Of a stretch of 64,000 nucleotides of DNA, positions 54,191-62,668 are shown in pieces. Made by a program: the position numbers and the translations under genes. Each line of letters begins with the position of its first letter. Position 1 is the first letter of the stretch. Source of the DNA: Methylobacillus gramineus (lineage in GTDB: Bacteria > Pseudomonadota > Gammaproteobacteria > Burkholderiales > Methylophilaceae); the NCBI RefSeq assembly GCF_020532675.1, contig NZ_JAJAVE010000001.1:434001-498000 (forward strand), read 5' to 3'. The notes beneath the pieces are model-generated. The model searched no databases. It worked only from the letters and a program-made list of their open reading frames with translations, and had not been told where the DNA came from.

Positions 54191-54916
54191 TTAGGCGTAG
54201 AGCTGTCTACTCTTGCGACGAGTGGCAAACCCTAACAGTCCCAAGCCCAATGTGAGCATGGCATACGACTCTGGTTCGGGTACGGCAGTGACGCTGTAGA
54301 GGGTGAAGTCTGATTTATCCTTGAGTGATGTCAGGGAGAATGACTTGATTGCAGTATCACCAAACGGATTATCCAGGCTCCATACACCGCCCAGGTTCTG
54401 GATCGCCGGGCTCAGGTTGGTGACGGTGCCAAAAAGACCTGACCATGATGCAGTCGTGTCGCTTGTTGCGATCAGCTTGAAGGTTTGTGTGGTGTTATCA
54501 AAATAGGTGACGGAAATGGAAGCCTGTTCCTTGTTGTCACCATATTCAGGGCCGTTAAACAGCAGGCCTAGCGTCAAGTTGCTGATAACCAGGGATTGGT
54601 CGAAATTAGCAACAATCCATTCATGCTTGTCGATTTCACCTACTGTGACATCGTTACCTCTTTTAGGGGATACGCCTACACCTTGATAGCCATCTTGGGC
54701 AGGCTTGAAGCTGAATACAGCATCTTTCAGATGTTTTTTGCTTTCACCTGTCTTGGCGTAGAAGGTCACACTGGTATCAAGAATGTTGGTGGTGTAGCTG
54801 GAATCACCGTTACCAAACTCTGTACCATAGACTGTATCGGTAGCGGCAACAGCACTAAAGGATGCGGCCAATAGTACGCTGGTCGCAGCGGTGGTTAACA
54901 TCTTGGAAATGATCAT
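54191..54916 (-). CDS. PEP-CTERM sorting-domain protein
   Basis: 241 residues. The signal peptide ends in FSAVAA. The body (YTTNILDTSVTFYAKTGES, WIVANFDQSLVISNLTLGLLFNGPEYGD, ISVTYFDNTTQTFKL) is beta-sandwich-like without known catalytic residues. The C-terminus VPEPESYAMLTLGLGLLGFATRRKSR is a PEP-CTERM signal. GAGGAG precedes the ATG. The conserved 15-bp element lies 97 bp upstream. Confidence 0.88.
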   Translation of the reverse strand: MIISKMLTTAATSVLLAASFSAVAATDTVYGTEFGNGDSSYTTNILDTSVTFYAKTGESKKHLKDAVFSFKPAQDGYQGVGVSPKRGNDVTVGEIDKHEWIVANFDQSLVISNLTLGLLFNGPEYGDNKEQASISVTYFDNTTQTFKLIATSDTTASWSGLFGTVTNLSPAIQNLGGVWSLDNPFGDTAIKSFSLTSLKDKSDFTLYSVTAVPEPESYAMLTLGLGLLGFATRRKSRQLYA

Positions 54917-55012
54917 TTGGGTCTCCTCATAAACAATTAAGTGGTTTTAATTGATTGTTTTTATTATTAATTGACAGCACTAGCATGCTAGCTCTGCCAT
55001 GAGGAGGGCTCA

Positions 55013-55027
55013 ATAGTCCGTTAGGGC
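55013..55027. promoter_or_regulatory. PEP-CTERM upstream element, copy 3
   Basis: ATAGTCCGTTAGGGC, 97 bp upstream of the gene at 54916, in the same orientation and at the same distance as copy 2. On the gene strand it reads GCCCTAACGGACTATTGA. Confidence 0.6.
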
Positions 55028-55118
55028 TGATACGTTTGGACTAATCATTTGATATGTAACATTAAAAACAATACTGATCTGTATGATTTTTAATGATGTG
55101 CTTTAAGTAGGGCGGGAG

Positions 55119-56039
55119 TTATTTAACCGCTTGTTCTGGGTTTTCATTGTCGTTTGTGACAGGTTCAGCCATTGCAATGGCAATACGTTCTATCATGTCA
55201 GCACGAGATGCTGGCGTTTCCAGGCTGATGCGCCCCAGGGTGCCTGAGCGATAATCCACCAGGAACGCCATGGCGGTTTTTTCCATATCGAATTCACCGC
55301 CCTTGAGTAGATAGCCGCGACGTTTCGCCACAGCTTCCAGCAGATCCACTGCGTCCATATTGCTGACATCGGTTTTGTATCGCGCATTGAGCAGTGCGGG
55401 GTAGCGTTCCAGCAGGATGGCGGCGAGGAATTCAGCAACTTCCTCATCAATCACAGCATTGCGGCCAATGGCATGGCTGGCTGCGAGCATATAGCCGTCA
55501 GATTCATATTTAATCTTGGGCCACATCAAGCCCGGTGTATCGGTAATGGATAGTTGTGGGCTCAGCTCAAAGCGCTGCTGGCTCTTGGTGACGGCAGGCT
55601 CATCTCCTACTTTGGCTATACGGCGGTTGAGCAGGGCATTCATCAAGGTGGATTTACCGACGTTGGGAATTCCCATGATCAGCATGCGCAGTGGCTTGAG
55701 GTGAGTGCCTCTATGTGGCGTCAGAGCGCGACATAGGCCTGGAATCTTGTTGGCATCCCCGGGTTTCTTACAGGAGAGTGCCACCGCCTTGATACCCTCC
55801 TGACGATTGAAGTGGTTGAGCCAATCCTGCGTGGCAGCTGGATCAGCGAGGTCTGCCTTGTTCAATATCTTCAGGCTGGGGCGTTGACGGAACAGGCGTA
55901 GATCTTCAATCATCGGGTTATGGCTGGCCTCTGGTATGCGGGCATCGAGGACTTCAATGACGATGTCAGTAAACTCCATTGTTTCTTCTGCCTTTTTTCG
56001 GGCAGAGGTCATGTGTCCGGGAAACCATTGGATAGCCAT
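55119..56039 (-). CDS. ylqF: Ribosome biogenesis GTPase YlqF (RbgA)
   Basis: 306 residues. Circularly permuted GTPase: WFPGHMTSARKK at the start, G4 as LNKADLAD, G1 as MGIPNVGKSTLMNAL, switch PAVTKSQQ and G3 as ITDTPGLMWPK. The order G4-G5-G1-G2-G3 is diagnostic for the YlqF/YawG group. RbgA promotes late assembly of the 50S subunit in Bacillus. The C-terminal helical domain is present. Confidence 0.92.
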   Translation of the reverse strand: MAIQWFPGHMTSARKKAEETMEFTDIVIEVLDARIPEASHNPMIEDLRLFRQRPSLKILNKADLADPAATQDWLNHFNRQEGIKAVALSCKKPGDANKIPGLCRALTPHRGTHLKPLRMLIMGIPNVGKSTLMNALLNRRIAKVGDEPAVTKSQQRFELSPQLSITDTPGLMWPKIKYESDGYMLAASHAIGRNAVIDEEVAEFLAAILLERYPALLNARYKTDVSNMDAVDLLEAVAKRRGYLLKGGEFDMEKTAMAFLVDYRSGTLGRISLETPASRADMIERIAIAMAEPVTNDNENPEQAVK

Positions 56040-56312
56040 ATTCAGGAGGTACTCTATTGTGGTGAGGTGAAAGGTAAGCCCAGCGGCTGTCTCAAGACAA
56101 GGTTAATTAAAAAAACCGATAAAACGCTGGAATAATCTGTCATTTTACCACTCGCTCGCTATTCCGGCTTTAGTTTGCAGCTTTGTTGCAGAACTTAGGA
56201 CACATTGGTGTCTGGCTATAGTTCTTTCGGCCTATAGACCCTCCATAGAGTTAACATCCGGCCTTTCTAGTATGGCCCCCGAAACAGTTTTTATAACTCT
56301 CAGGGGATAACC

Positions 56313-57083
56313 ATGAAACTCAAGAATAGCGGTATTGCACTGGCGATTGCTGGTTCCGTGCTGTGTACAGTGCCTGCGTTTGCGCAGGAAGTGATCGTGA
56401 ATGGTGGATTTGAAGTAGATGCTTCTGAAACTTACAATCCACAAGGATGGCAAGTTCAGGAGAGCGGGATTTTTGGTTCCGTGATTGCGACTGATGCCCA
56501 TCAATCCTCTGTCAGTGGTTACAACACAATAGGCGCAGCCAGCGGCCATTATTACGGACTGCTGGATTCTGCTTATCCAAGCAGCCAGGTGCTGTATCAG
56601 AATTTCTCGGTAGGTGCCGTGACATCTGCCGTACTTTCATTCCAGATGTTCGTCAACGACCAAAGCAATAATGGCATTGTCTACATCAACCAGGCTGGCC
56701 TGGATGCGACGACCAATGGCACTTATGCACCCAACCAGCATGTGCGTGTGGATTTGCTGTTAGCCAGTGCTGATCCGTTCTCTGTTAATGCTAATGACAT
56801 TATTGGCACTTATTATCTGGGTGGTGCCAATGGCCGCCGTTTTGATGGTGCTGATAACTCCAATCAATACGTTGATTACAGTTTTGACCTGACAGCGCTA
56901 CTAGCCGCAGGTGGCGATTACACCTTGCGTTTTGCTTCAGTGAGCAACCAGGGAGCATTGCAAGTGGGCCTGGATAACATCAGCTTGAATGTCACCCCGG
57001 TACCAGAGGCTGATACTTATGCCATGTTCCTGGCGGGGTTGGGCATATTGGGTTTTGCACTGCGTCGTCGTAACACTATCTAA
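56313..57083 (+). CDS. PEP-CTERM sorting-domain protein upstream of phosphatase
   Basis: 256 residues. The signal peptide ends in VPAFA. VNGGFEVDASETYNPQGWQVQESGIFGSVIAT and a C-terminal DNISLNV resemble carbohydrate-binding jelly-roll proteins of the DUF642/CBM type (NGGFE start, LDNISL end). The C-terminus VPEADTYAMFLAGLGILGFALRRRN is a PEP-CTERM signal with PEA in place of PEP. AGGGGAT precedes the ATG. The alkaline phosphatase gene follows after 17 bases, so they are cotranscribed. Confidence 0.88.
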   Translation: MKLKNSGIALAIAGSVLCTVPAFAQEVIVNGGFEVDASETYNPQGWQVQESGIFGSVIATDAHQSSVSGYNTIGAASGHYYGLLDSAYPSSQVLYQNFSVGAVTSAVLSFQMFVNDQSNNGIVYINQAGLDATTNGTYAPNQHVRVDLLLASADPFSVNANDIIGTYYLGGANGRRFDGADNSNQYVDYSFDLTALLAAGGDYTLRFASVSNQGALQVGLDNISLNVTPVPEADTYAMFLAGLGILGFALRRRNTI

Positions 57084-57100
57084 CACAGGGAATACATAAC

Positions 57101-58618
57101 ATGAAAAAAGCGATAATGAAGGTATCGGCTCTGGCCGTGATGATGACGATTGGTGGCCAGGTCATGGCAGAAGATGCCAGCACCTGGTACCAGGATGGTC
57201 AAACCGCCCTGGCCGCTGCCAAAAAGCTGTACCCCAATACCCGCAAGGCCAAGAATGTGATCCTGTTTGTGGGTGACGGCATGGGTGTTTCCACCGTGAC
57301 TGCTGCACGTATCCTGGAAGGCCAGCTTAAGGGGCGTGATGGTGAACGTAACAAGCTGTCTTTTGAAACACTGCCTTACCTGTCTCTGTCCAAGACCTAT
57401 TCAGCCAATCAGCAAACCTCTGACTCCGCTCCTACCATGACTGCCATGGTGACCGGCGTGAAGACAAATGATGGCGTACTGTCTGTTGACCAGACGATTC
57501 ACAATGGTGAAAAAGATAATACCAAGGTACAAGCCGCCAAGTTGGCTACTATCCTGGAGCTGGCAGAGAAAAACGGTCGTTCTACCGGCGTGGTATCCAC
57601 TGCACGCATTACACATGCAACGCCTGCAGCGACCTATGCCCATACATCCGCGCGTGATTGGGAGGCGGATAATAATGTGCCTGCCGATTCTGAAGTCAAG
57701 GATATTGCTTCCCAACTGATCGACAATTTTGGTGCAGGTGGTATTGGTAACGGGATTGAAGTGGTACTGGGTGGTGGTCGCAGCAAATTCCTGCCCAATA
57801 CCTTTAATGATCCTGAAGATGCTGGTCGCAAGGGAGATCGTCGCGATGGTCGTAACCTGGCTCAGGAATACGTGACCAAGTTCGGTGGCAAATATGTCTG
57901 GAACCAGGCACAGTTTGATGCGATCAACCCAGCCAATACAGACCGCCTGTTGGGCTTGTTCGAGCGCTCTCACATGGAGTATGAGCATGACCGTCCAACC
58001 GATACGGGCAAGGAGCCATCCCTGGCTGAAATGACAGGCAAAGCCGTGGATATCCTCAAGAAGAACCCTCAGGGTTTCTTCCTGATGGTGGAAGCTGGCC
58101 GTATTGACCATGGTCACCATGCCAACAATGCCTATCGTGCCCTTACAGACACCATTGCCTTGTCTGACGCTGTGAAAAAGGCACTGGAAAAAGTAGACCT
58201 CAATGACACCCTGATCATCGTGACCGCTGACCACAGCCATACCATGACCATCGGTGGCTATCCAGAGCGTGGTAATCCTATCCTGGGCAAAGTGACTGTG
58301 GATGGCAAGCTGACCAAGGCGACTGACGGCAATCCATACACCACTATTTCCTACGCTAACGGCAAGGGTTACTACCCTAACGTGCCAGGTGAGAATGTGT
58401 ACAACTTCCCAGCACGTAGTGGCCGTATCGAAGATATGAGCAATGTGGATACCAGCCATCCTGATTTCCATCAGGAAGTAACGGTACCGCTGGACTCTGA
58501 AACACATGCGGCTGAAGAAGTGGAAATTTTTGCTGGTGGTCCAAAGGCCTACCTGTTCCAGGGTATCCAGGAACAGCACTACATTTTCCATGTCATGAAG
58601 GACGCATTCGGCTTCTAA
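57101..58618 (+). CDS. phoA: Alkaline phosphatase, PhoA family
   Basis: 505 residues. The signal peptide ends in GQVMA. Metal ligand Asp is in LFVGDGMG (D59), the nucleophile is S109 in TSDSAPTMTA, HATPAATYAH carries further ligands, and EAGRIDHGHHANN and TADHSHTM provide the Zn ligands. The C-terminus LFQGIQEQHYIFHVM matches the family. It hydrolyses phosphomonoesters in the periplasm with two Zn and one Mg. No Pho box was recognised upstream of the operon. Confidence 0.93.
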   Translation: MKKAIMKVSALAVMMTIGGQVMAEDASTWYQDGQTALAAAKKLYPNTRKAKNVILFVGDGMGVSTVTAARILEGQLKGRDGERNKLSFETLPYLSLSKTYSANQQTSDSAPTMTAMVTGVKTNDGVLSVDQTIHNGEKDNTKVQAAKLATILELAEKNGRSTGVVSTARITHATPAATYAHTSARDWEADNNVPADSEVKDIASQLIDNFGAGGIGNGIEVVLGGGRSKFLPNTFNDPEDAGRKGDRRDGRNLAQEYVTKFGGKYVWNQAQFDAINPANTDRLLGLFERSHMEYEHDRPTDTGKEPSLAEMTGKAVDILKKNPQGFFLMVEAGRIDHGHHANNAYRALTDTIALSDAVKKALEKVDLNDTLIIVTADHSHTMTIGGYPERGNPILGKVTVDGKLTKATDGNPYTTISYANGKGYYPNVPGENVYNFPARSGRIEDMSNVDTSHPDFHQEVTVPLDSETHAAEEVEIFAGGPKAYLFQGIQEQHYIFHVMKDAFGF

Positions 58619-58719
58619 GGCCCAATTTGATTCAGGCAATATGAATGCAGGACGGGGTGGCGACAGTCACTCCGTCCATTGTGTTTTGTGGAGAGTTACT
58701 CGTTTTGAAAGAGATCAAT

Positions 58720-59448
58720 ATGCCAACATACCTGAAATCCAGCTTATGGTTGCTGTTGCTGGGCGTGAATATCGCTTCTGCCGAAGATTTGCCCATGCTG
58801 AATGCCAAGTTTGAAACGTCGCAATGCGCGATTCCCTGCAAAAAACCCGTGAAGCGAGAGTGGGTCATGATGCGTGACCAGCAGCAGGTTGAGCTGCGTG
58901 ACATCGGGGCTAATCATAGTGACTTGTGGCAAGTGCAAGCTGACGGCAGCCTGGATTATGTCTACCTGATGCACCCAGAGAAACGCGCCATTGATTACAG
59001 CACAGTGGATTTGCGATTGCTCGGCATCGCTGCTGAAGAGAAAAAGTGGCAAACCCTGACTCAGTTAGTGACACAAGACGAGTTGGCTGCCCTGCAGAAA
59101 ACTCCTGGAAAGCTATACAAAAACATGCCGACCGAGATTTATCGTGGCAAGGTCAGCCAGGTGAATACCGAGGTGATCTGGTTACCTGAACTGCGCATTC
59201 CCCTGCAGGTGCAGTATCGCTCTCCTGAGCGAATAGTGACAGTCAAGCTGGTGCAGCGTTTTGAGCAGAAACTGCCTGTGGAAAAAACCACAGAAGCCCT
59301 ATTGCAGCAATATCAGCATGTGGATTTTACTGATATTGGCGATATGGAGCATGACCAGAATGCTACCGCCTGGCTGGCCCTGGCCAAGAGTGCACCGGGC
59401 GTTCATGTGCATCATCATGTATCACATGAGCATGATCATCATGAATAG
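58720..59448 (+). CDS. Secreted protein with His-rich C-terminus
   Basis: 242 residues. The signal peptide ends in NIASA. The mature part has a CAIPC pair near the N-terminus, a beta-rich middle (VELRDIGANHSDLWQVQADGSLDYVYLMHPEKRAIDY) and a C-terminal HVHHHVSHEHDHHE. The His tail should bind Zn or another metal. It is third in the cluster after phoA (102-bp gap), so metal supply to the phosphatase is a reasonable guess but only a guess. The start at 58720 precedes the signal peptide; a longer frame lacks support. Confidence 0.72.
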   Translation: MPTYLKSSLWLLLLGVNIASAEDLPMLNAKFETSQCAIPCKKPVKREWVMMRDQQQVELRDIGANHSDLWQVQADGSLDYVYLMHPEKRAIDYSTVDLRLLGIAAEEKKWQTLTQLVTQDELAALQKTPGKLYKNMPTEIYRGKVSQVNTEVIWLPELRIPLQVQYRSPERIVTVKLVQRFEQKLPVEKTTEALLQQYQHVDFTDIGDMEHDQNATAWLALAKSAPGVHVHHHVSHEHDHHE

Positions 59449-59493
59449 TAGAGTGGAAACCATGCCGTCCCTGGCATGACCCACGTGATGTTA

Positions 59494-59712
59494 CTAAAAA
59501 CCTAGCGTATGCCTGAGCGCGTGTCTGAAGGCACGCCCGATGGCAACGGGTTCACCTAACCCGTTGAGGTAAAGTATCCAGCCAGTTTTCGCCTGTCGTT
59601 CCAGCCGTATGATTCTGCCGCTATGGATGATGGTGCCACGTGCTATCAGCATAAAGTGAAACGGATGTTCCCATGGGAGTTCCAGGACGCTCACCTTTAT
59701 CCCGATCAGCAT
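59494..59712 (-). CDS. Possible small protein, 72 residues
   Basis: MLIGIKVSVLELPWEHPFHF, then a strand-rich segment ending in HTLGF. Alternating hydrophobic residues give it a protein-like look, but there is no ribosome binding site and a perfect CAACGGGTT/AACCCGTTG hairpin lies inside. The only other content of the 59449-59853 interval. Confidence 0.3.
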   Translation of the reverse strand: MLIGIKVSVLELPWEHPFHFMLIARGTIIHSGRIIRLERQAKTGWILYLNGLGEPVAIGRAFRHALRHTLGF

Positions 59713-59853
59713 GTTTCTGATGAAGAATTCATTCGGTTAAGGCATAGCGTTACCAATTCACATGCTGGCGTGTTGGCCTTGCTTGAGTAGCTTTTCAAAA
59801 CTTGAGCAGGCCAGCGAACTGCTATCCTGGCGGAGGAATGCTAAAATAGCGGC

Positions 59854-60675
59854 ATGACGCTGATCCCAGAAATTAAACCCCATCAATCCATCGAACTACT
59901 GAAAGCACTGCATATCCTGACCAGGGATGGCAAGCTGAACCAGGATACACGTCGTAAACTCAAGCAGGTCTATCACCTGTATCACTTCATTGAGCCCTTG
60001 CTCAATGAAGTGATACAGGAAAACGAAAACCCGGTACTGGTGGACCACGGTGCCGGTAAATCCTATCTGGGCTTCATCCTCTATGATCTTTTCATGAAGC
60101 AGCAGCATGCAGGCCGTATTGTGGGAATTGAGACACGCGGCGAGCTGGTGCAGAAATCGCAGGAGTTGGCGGATAGTCTGGGGTTTGGCCGCATGGATTT
60201 TCTGCATCTGAGTGTGGAAGAGTCGATTGCATCGAGTGCGTTACCCGAGCAAGTGGATATTGTGACGGCATTGCATGCCTGCAATACCGCTACTGATGAT
60301 GCCATCAGGTTTGGTCTGGAAAAACGAGCCCAGTTCATGGTGCTGGTGCCTTGTTGCCAGGCTGAGGTTGCTGAAGTCCTGCGCCGCCACAAGAGTGCAT
60401 CATTTGGTAAAACGCCTTTATCCGAGATCTGGCGCCACCCGATTCACACACGCGAGTTTGGTAGCCAGATCACCAATGTGTTGCGTTGCCTGCAACTGGA
60501 AGCGCATGGCTATCAAGTCACGGTGACCGAATTGGTGGGCTGGGAACACTCAATGAAGAATGAGCTGATTATCGCTCGCTATAAAAATAGTCCCAGACGT
60601 AACGCCCAGAGTCGTTTGGAGAAAATCCTGGAAGAACTTAACTTGCAGGATTTACATAGCCGCTTTATTTATTGA
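59854..60675 (+). CDS. SAM-dependent methyltransferase (Methyltransf_32 type)
   Basis: 273 residues. The Rossmann motif I is VDHGAGKSYLGFILYD and motif IV-like VTALHACNTATDDAIRFGL, a pattern shared by the Methyltransf_32 group, many of which act on RNA. VLVPCCQAEV follows. The N-terminal helical part (LLKALHILTRDGKLNQDTRRKLKQVYHL) is also conserved in the group. The substrate is not known. It stands alone and converges with the YihY gene. Confidence 0.78.
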   Translation: MTLIPEIKPHQSIELLKALHILTRDGKLNQDTRRKLKQVYHLYHFIEPLLNEVIQENENPVLVDHGAGKSYLGFILYDLFMKQQHAGRIVGIETRGELVQKSQELADSLGFGRMDFLHLSVEESIASSALPEQVDIVTALHACNTATDDAIRFGLEKRAQFMVLVPCCQAEVAEVLRRHKSASFGKTPLSEIWRHPIHTREFGSQITNVLRCLQLEAHGYQVTVTELVGWEHSMKNELIIARYKNSPRRNAQSRLEKILEELNLQDLHSRFIY

Positions 60676-60688
60676 TAAGGTTGCAGCG

Positions 60689-61627
60689 TTATTTCCTCGG
60701 AATCTGGTCTGTCGGTATGTCACGCAAGCTGCCAAATGTCAGTGCATATTGGCGCGTGATTTCTGCCCCGAAAAAGAAAATCTGCGCAGAGTAATAAACC
60801 CAGAGTAGCAGGGCGATCAGAGAACCCGCGGCCCCAAAGCTTGATGCTACCGCACTGTTACCCAGGTAAATACCGATGATGTATTTGCCCAGGCTGAACA
60901 GGATGGCGGTAAATGCTGCACCGGCCCATACATCCGACCATGGCAATTTCACATCAGGCAACATTTTGTAGATCACCGCAAACATCGAGGTGATGACACC
61001 AAAGCTCACCAGCGCGGAAATATGCTTGAAAATGCCGATGGCGGTGATGAAGCGCCCTGCGAATTGCGTGGCGTATTCTTCCACCAATGCTAAGCCAGCA
61101 TTGACCAATAGCGAAGTCAGCAACAGGAACGCGAGTGAAATGATGATACTGAAGGCGAGCAGGCGCGTTTTCAGCAATGCGCCTATGGCCTGCTTGCTGC
61201 CTTGTGCCTTGAGTTTTGTGGTTTCCCAGATTTCATCCAGGCTGGCTTTTAGCTCGGCGAACACCGTGGTGGCACCAATGAATAACAGTGAGCTGGCAAT
61301 TAGCGTTGCAATAATGCCGGATTTTGGGTTGCTGGATTTTGCCAGCATGTTTTGTATGACCTGGGCACCGCTTTCACCGACCAAGTCTGATATTTGTGCC
61401 ACTATTTCACCATGTGCAGCACGTTCTCCCAAGAAATAACCAGCAATCGCAATCACCAGTATCAGGATAGGCGTCAGTGAAAACATGGTGTAAAACGCCA
61501 GTGCTGCGCCTTTGCTGGTGGCTCGATGCGAGAACCACGAGAGTACGGATTGCACCAACAACTGCCGTAGGCATTTCACCCGGTGGCTGGCTTGATAAAT
61601 AAGCACATTGAGTAGCTTGGAAATCAA
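60689..61627 (-). CDS. YihY/BrkB-family inner-membrane protein
   Basis: 312 residues with six predicted membrane segments. AALAFYTMFSLTPILILVIAIAG in the first helix is the family hallmark, followed by FIGATTVFAELKASLDEIWE and LPWSDVWAGAAFTAILFSLGKYIIGIYL. The family was once called ribonuclease BN by error; the true function is unknown. It sits between the methyltransferase and the copper genes. Confidence 0.88.
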   Translation of the reverse strand: MISKLLNVLIYQASHRVKCLRQLLVQSVLSWFSHRATSKGAALAFYTMFSLTPILILVIAIAGYFLGERAAHGEIVAQISDLVGESGAQVIQNMLAKSSNPKSGIIATLIASSLLFIGATTVFAELKASLDEIWETTKLKAQGSKQAIGALLKTRLLAFSIIISLAFLLLTSLLVNAGLALVEEYATQFAGRFITAIGIFKHISALVSFGVITSMFAVIYKMLPDVKLPWSDVWAGAAFTAILFSLGKYIIGIYLGNSAVASSFGAAGSLIALLLWVYYSAQIFFFGAEITRQYALTFGSLRDIPTDQIPRK

Positions 61628-61699
61628 TATTAACTCCTGTTGTTATTTTGATTGGTGTGAGTCAGTTAGTCGGTAGTGCTGGCTGGCATGATGGCACAC

Positions 61700-62149
61700 T
61701 TAGTGAGCATGCGGGATGCCAAGATTGCTGCTTGGAGTCCGTCCAATCGCTGTAATCTGAATGCTTTCGCGGAGGTTGTGTTTGTCCTCAAAAATCAGGG
61801 TGAGTGGAATGCTGTCTCCTGCTTTGACTGCCTGCTTGATACCGCTCAGCATCAGGTGATAACTGCCTGGCTTGAGTTCAATTGCTTGCGCGGCTTCCAT
61901 CTGCAGCTTGCTTACTGGGCGCATTTTCATGATGCCATTATCCATGTTCATTTCATGCAGTTCGACTTTGTCAGCCAGCGGTGAGTTCATTTCAACCAGG
62001 CTGACATCCTTTGTGGATATCATACGCAGATAAACGGCTGCAACTTTCTGGCCGGGTGCAGTGGTTCTGGCCCAAGGCTCGACAACCTTTACTTCTGCGT
62101 AAGCGGTCATTGAAAATAATAGAATGAGAAAACCTATCAGTGCTTGCAT
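61700..62149 (-). CDS. PCu(A)C-type periplasmic copper chaperone
   Basis: 149 residues. The signal peptide ends in MTAYA. VVEPWARTTAPGQKVAAVYLRM at the start of the domain and the copper ligands in HEMNMDNGIMKMRPV (H-M and M-M pattern) identify the DUF461/PCuAC family, which delivers Cu(I) to cytochrome oxidase Cu-A. GAGGAG precedes ATG 62149. The adjacent DUF2946 gene is also copper-linked. Confidence 0.88.
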   Translation of the reverse strand: MQALIGFLILLFSMTAYAEVKVVEPWARTTAPGQKVAAVYLRMISTKDVSLVEMNSPLADKVELHEMNMDNGIMKMRPVSKLQMEAAQAIELKPGSYHLMLSGIKQAVKAGDSIPLTLIFEDKHNLRESIQITAIGRTPSSNLGIPHAH

Positions 62150-62201
62150 TACTTGCTCCTCTGGCAGTATCACTCGCGAGTGATAGATGCCGAATGATCG
62201 A

Positions 62202-62624
62202 TCATTGGGTGTATTGGTGTTTGATACTGCGATACGCTTGAGGTGAAAGTTCTGGCGGACCACGAGGGTGGAACAGTGGCCAGGATATGCCTAACTGCGG
62301 CGATTCAATAAAGAGCGGCATCACCGTTGCAGTGCCTGAATAATGAGCCGGCGATGGTTGATTTTGTGTCAGCAAGCTGTCAGTGTGGGCCTGGCAATAT
62401 GGACAATCGCCCTTATCGTGATGGTTGAATGGCTTGTCAGGGGATTCAGGTGTGTTTGCGGTATTGCCCGCAGTGGAGCAGATGTCACTCATGAACACTG
62501 CATGATCTGTCTTGGCAACCAACAGATGGGATAAGGCGGGTGCTAATGCTGCCATCAGCAATGCTATACCTGCCAGGCAGGCGATCAATCTTCTGTTGCG
62601 ATGGCTGGTCAACATGAGTGCCAT
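62202..62624 (-). CDS. DUF2946 protein, copper-associated
   Basis: 140 residues. An N-terminal membrane segment (LIACLAGIALLMAALAPALSH) is followed by the DUF2946 motifs DICSTAG and HHDKGDCPYCQAHTD (His-rich, Cys pair). Members are encoded next to PCuAC chaperones and TonB receptors for copper. Probably a membrane-anchored periplasmic metal-binding protein. Start at 62624 or 62615 cannot be separated. Confidence 0.8.
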   Translation of the reverse strand: MALMLTSHRNRRLIACLAGIALLMAALAPALSHLLVAKTDHAVFMSDICSTAGNTANTPESPDKPFNHHDKGDCPYCQAHTDSLLTQNQPSPAHYSGTATVMPLFIESPQLGISWPLFHPRGPPELSPQAYRSIKHQYTQ

Positions 62625-62668
62625 CTTAACATGATGGCACTCATACTCAGGTGGCCAGACACACTGCT

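Noticed and set aside
57401-58639. A 412-codon open frame antisense to the alkaline phosphatase gene
   Set aside because: The plus-strand frame has all PhoA catalytic motifs. The antisense frame has odd His/Ile-rich composition, no motif and no ribosome site.
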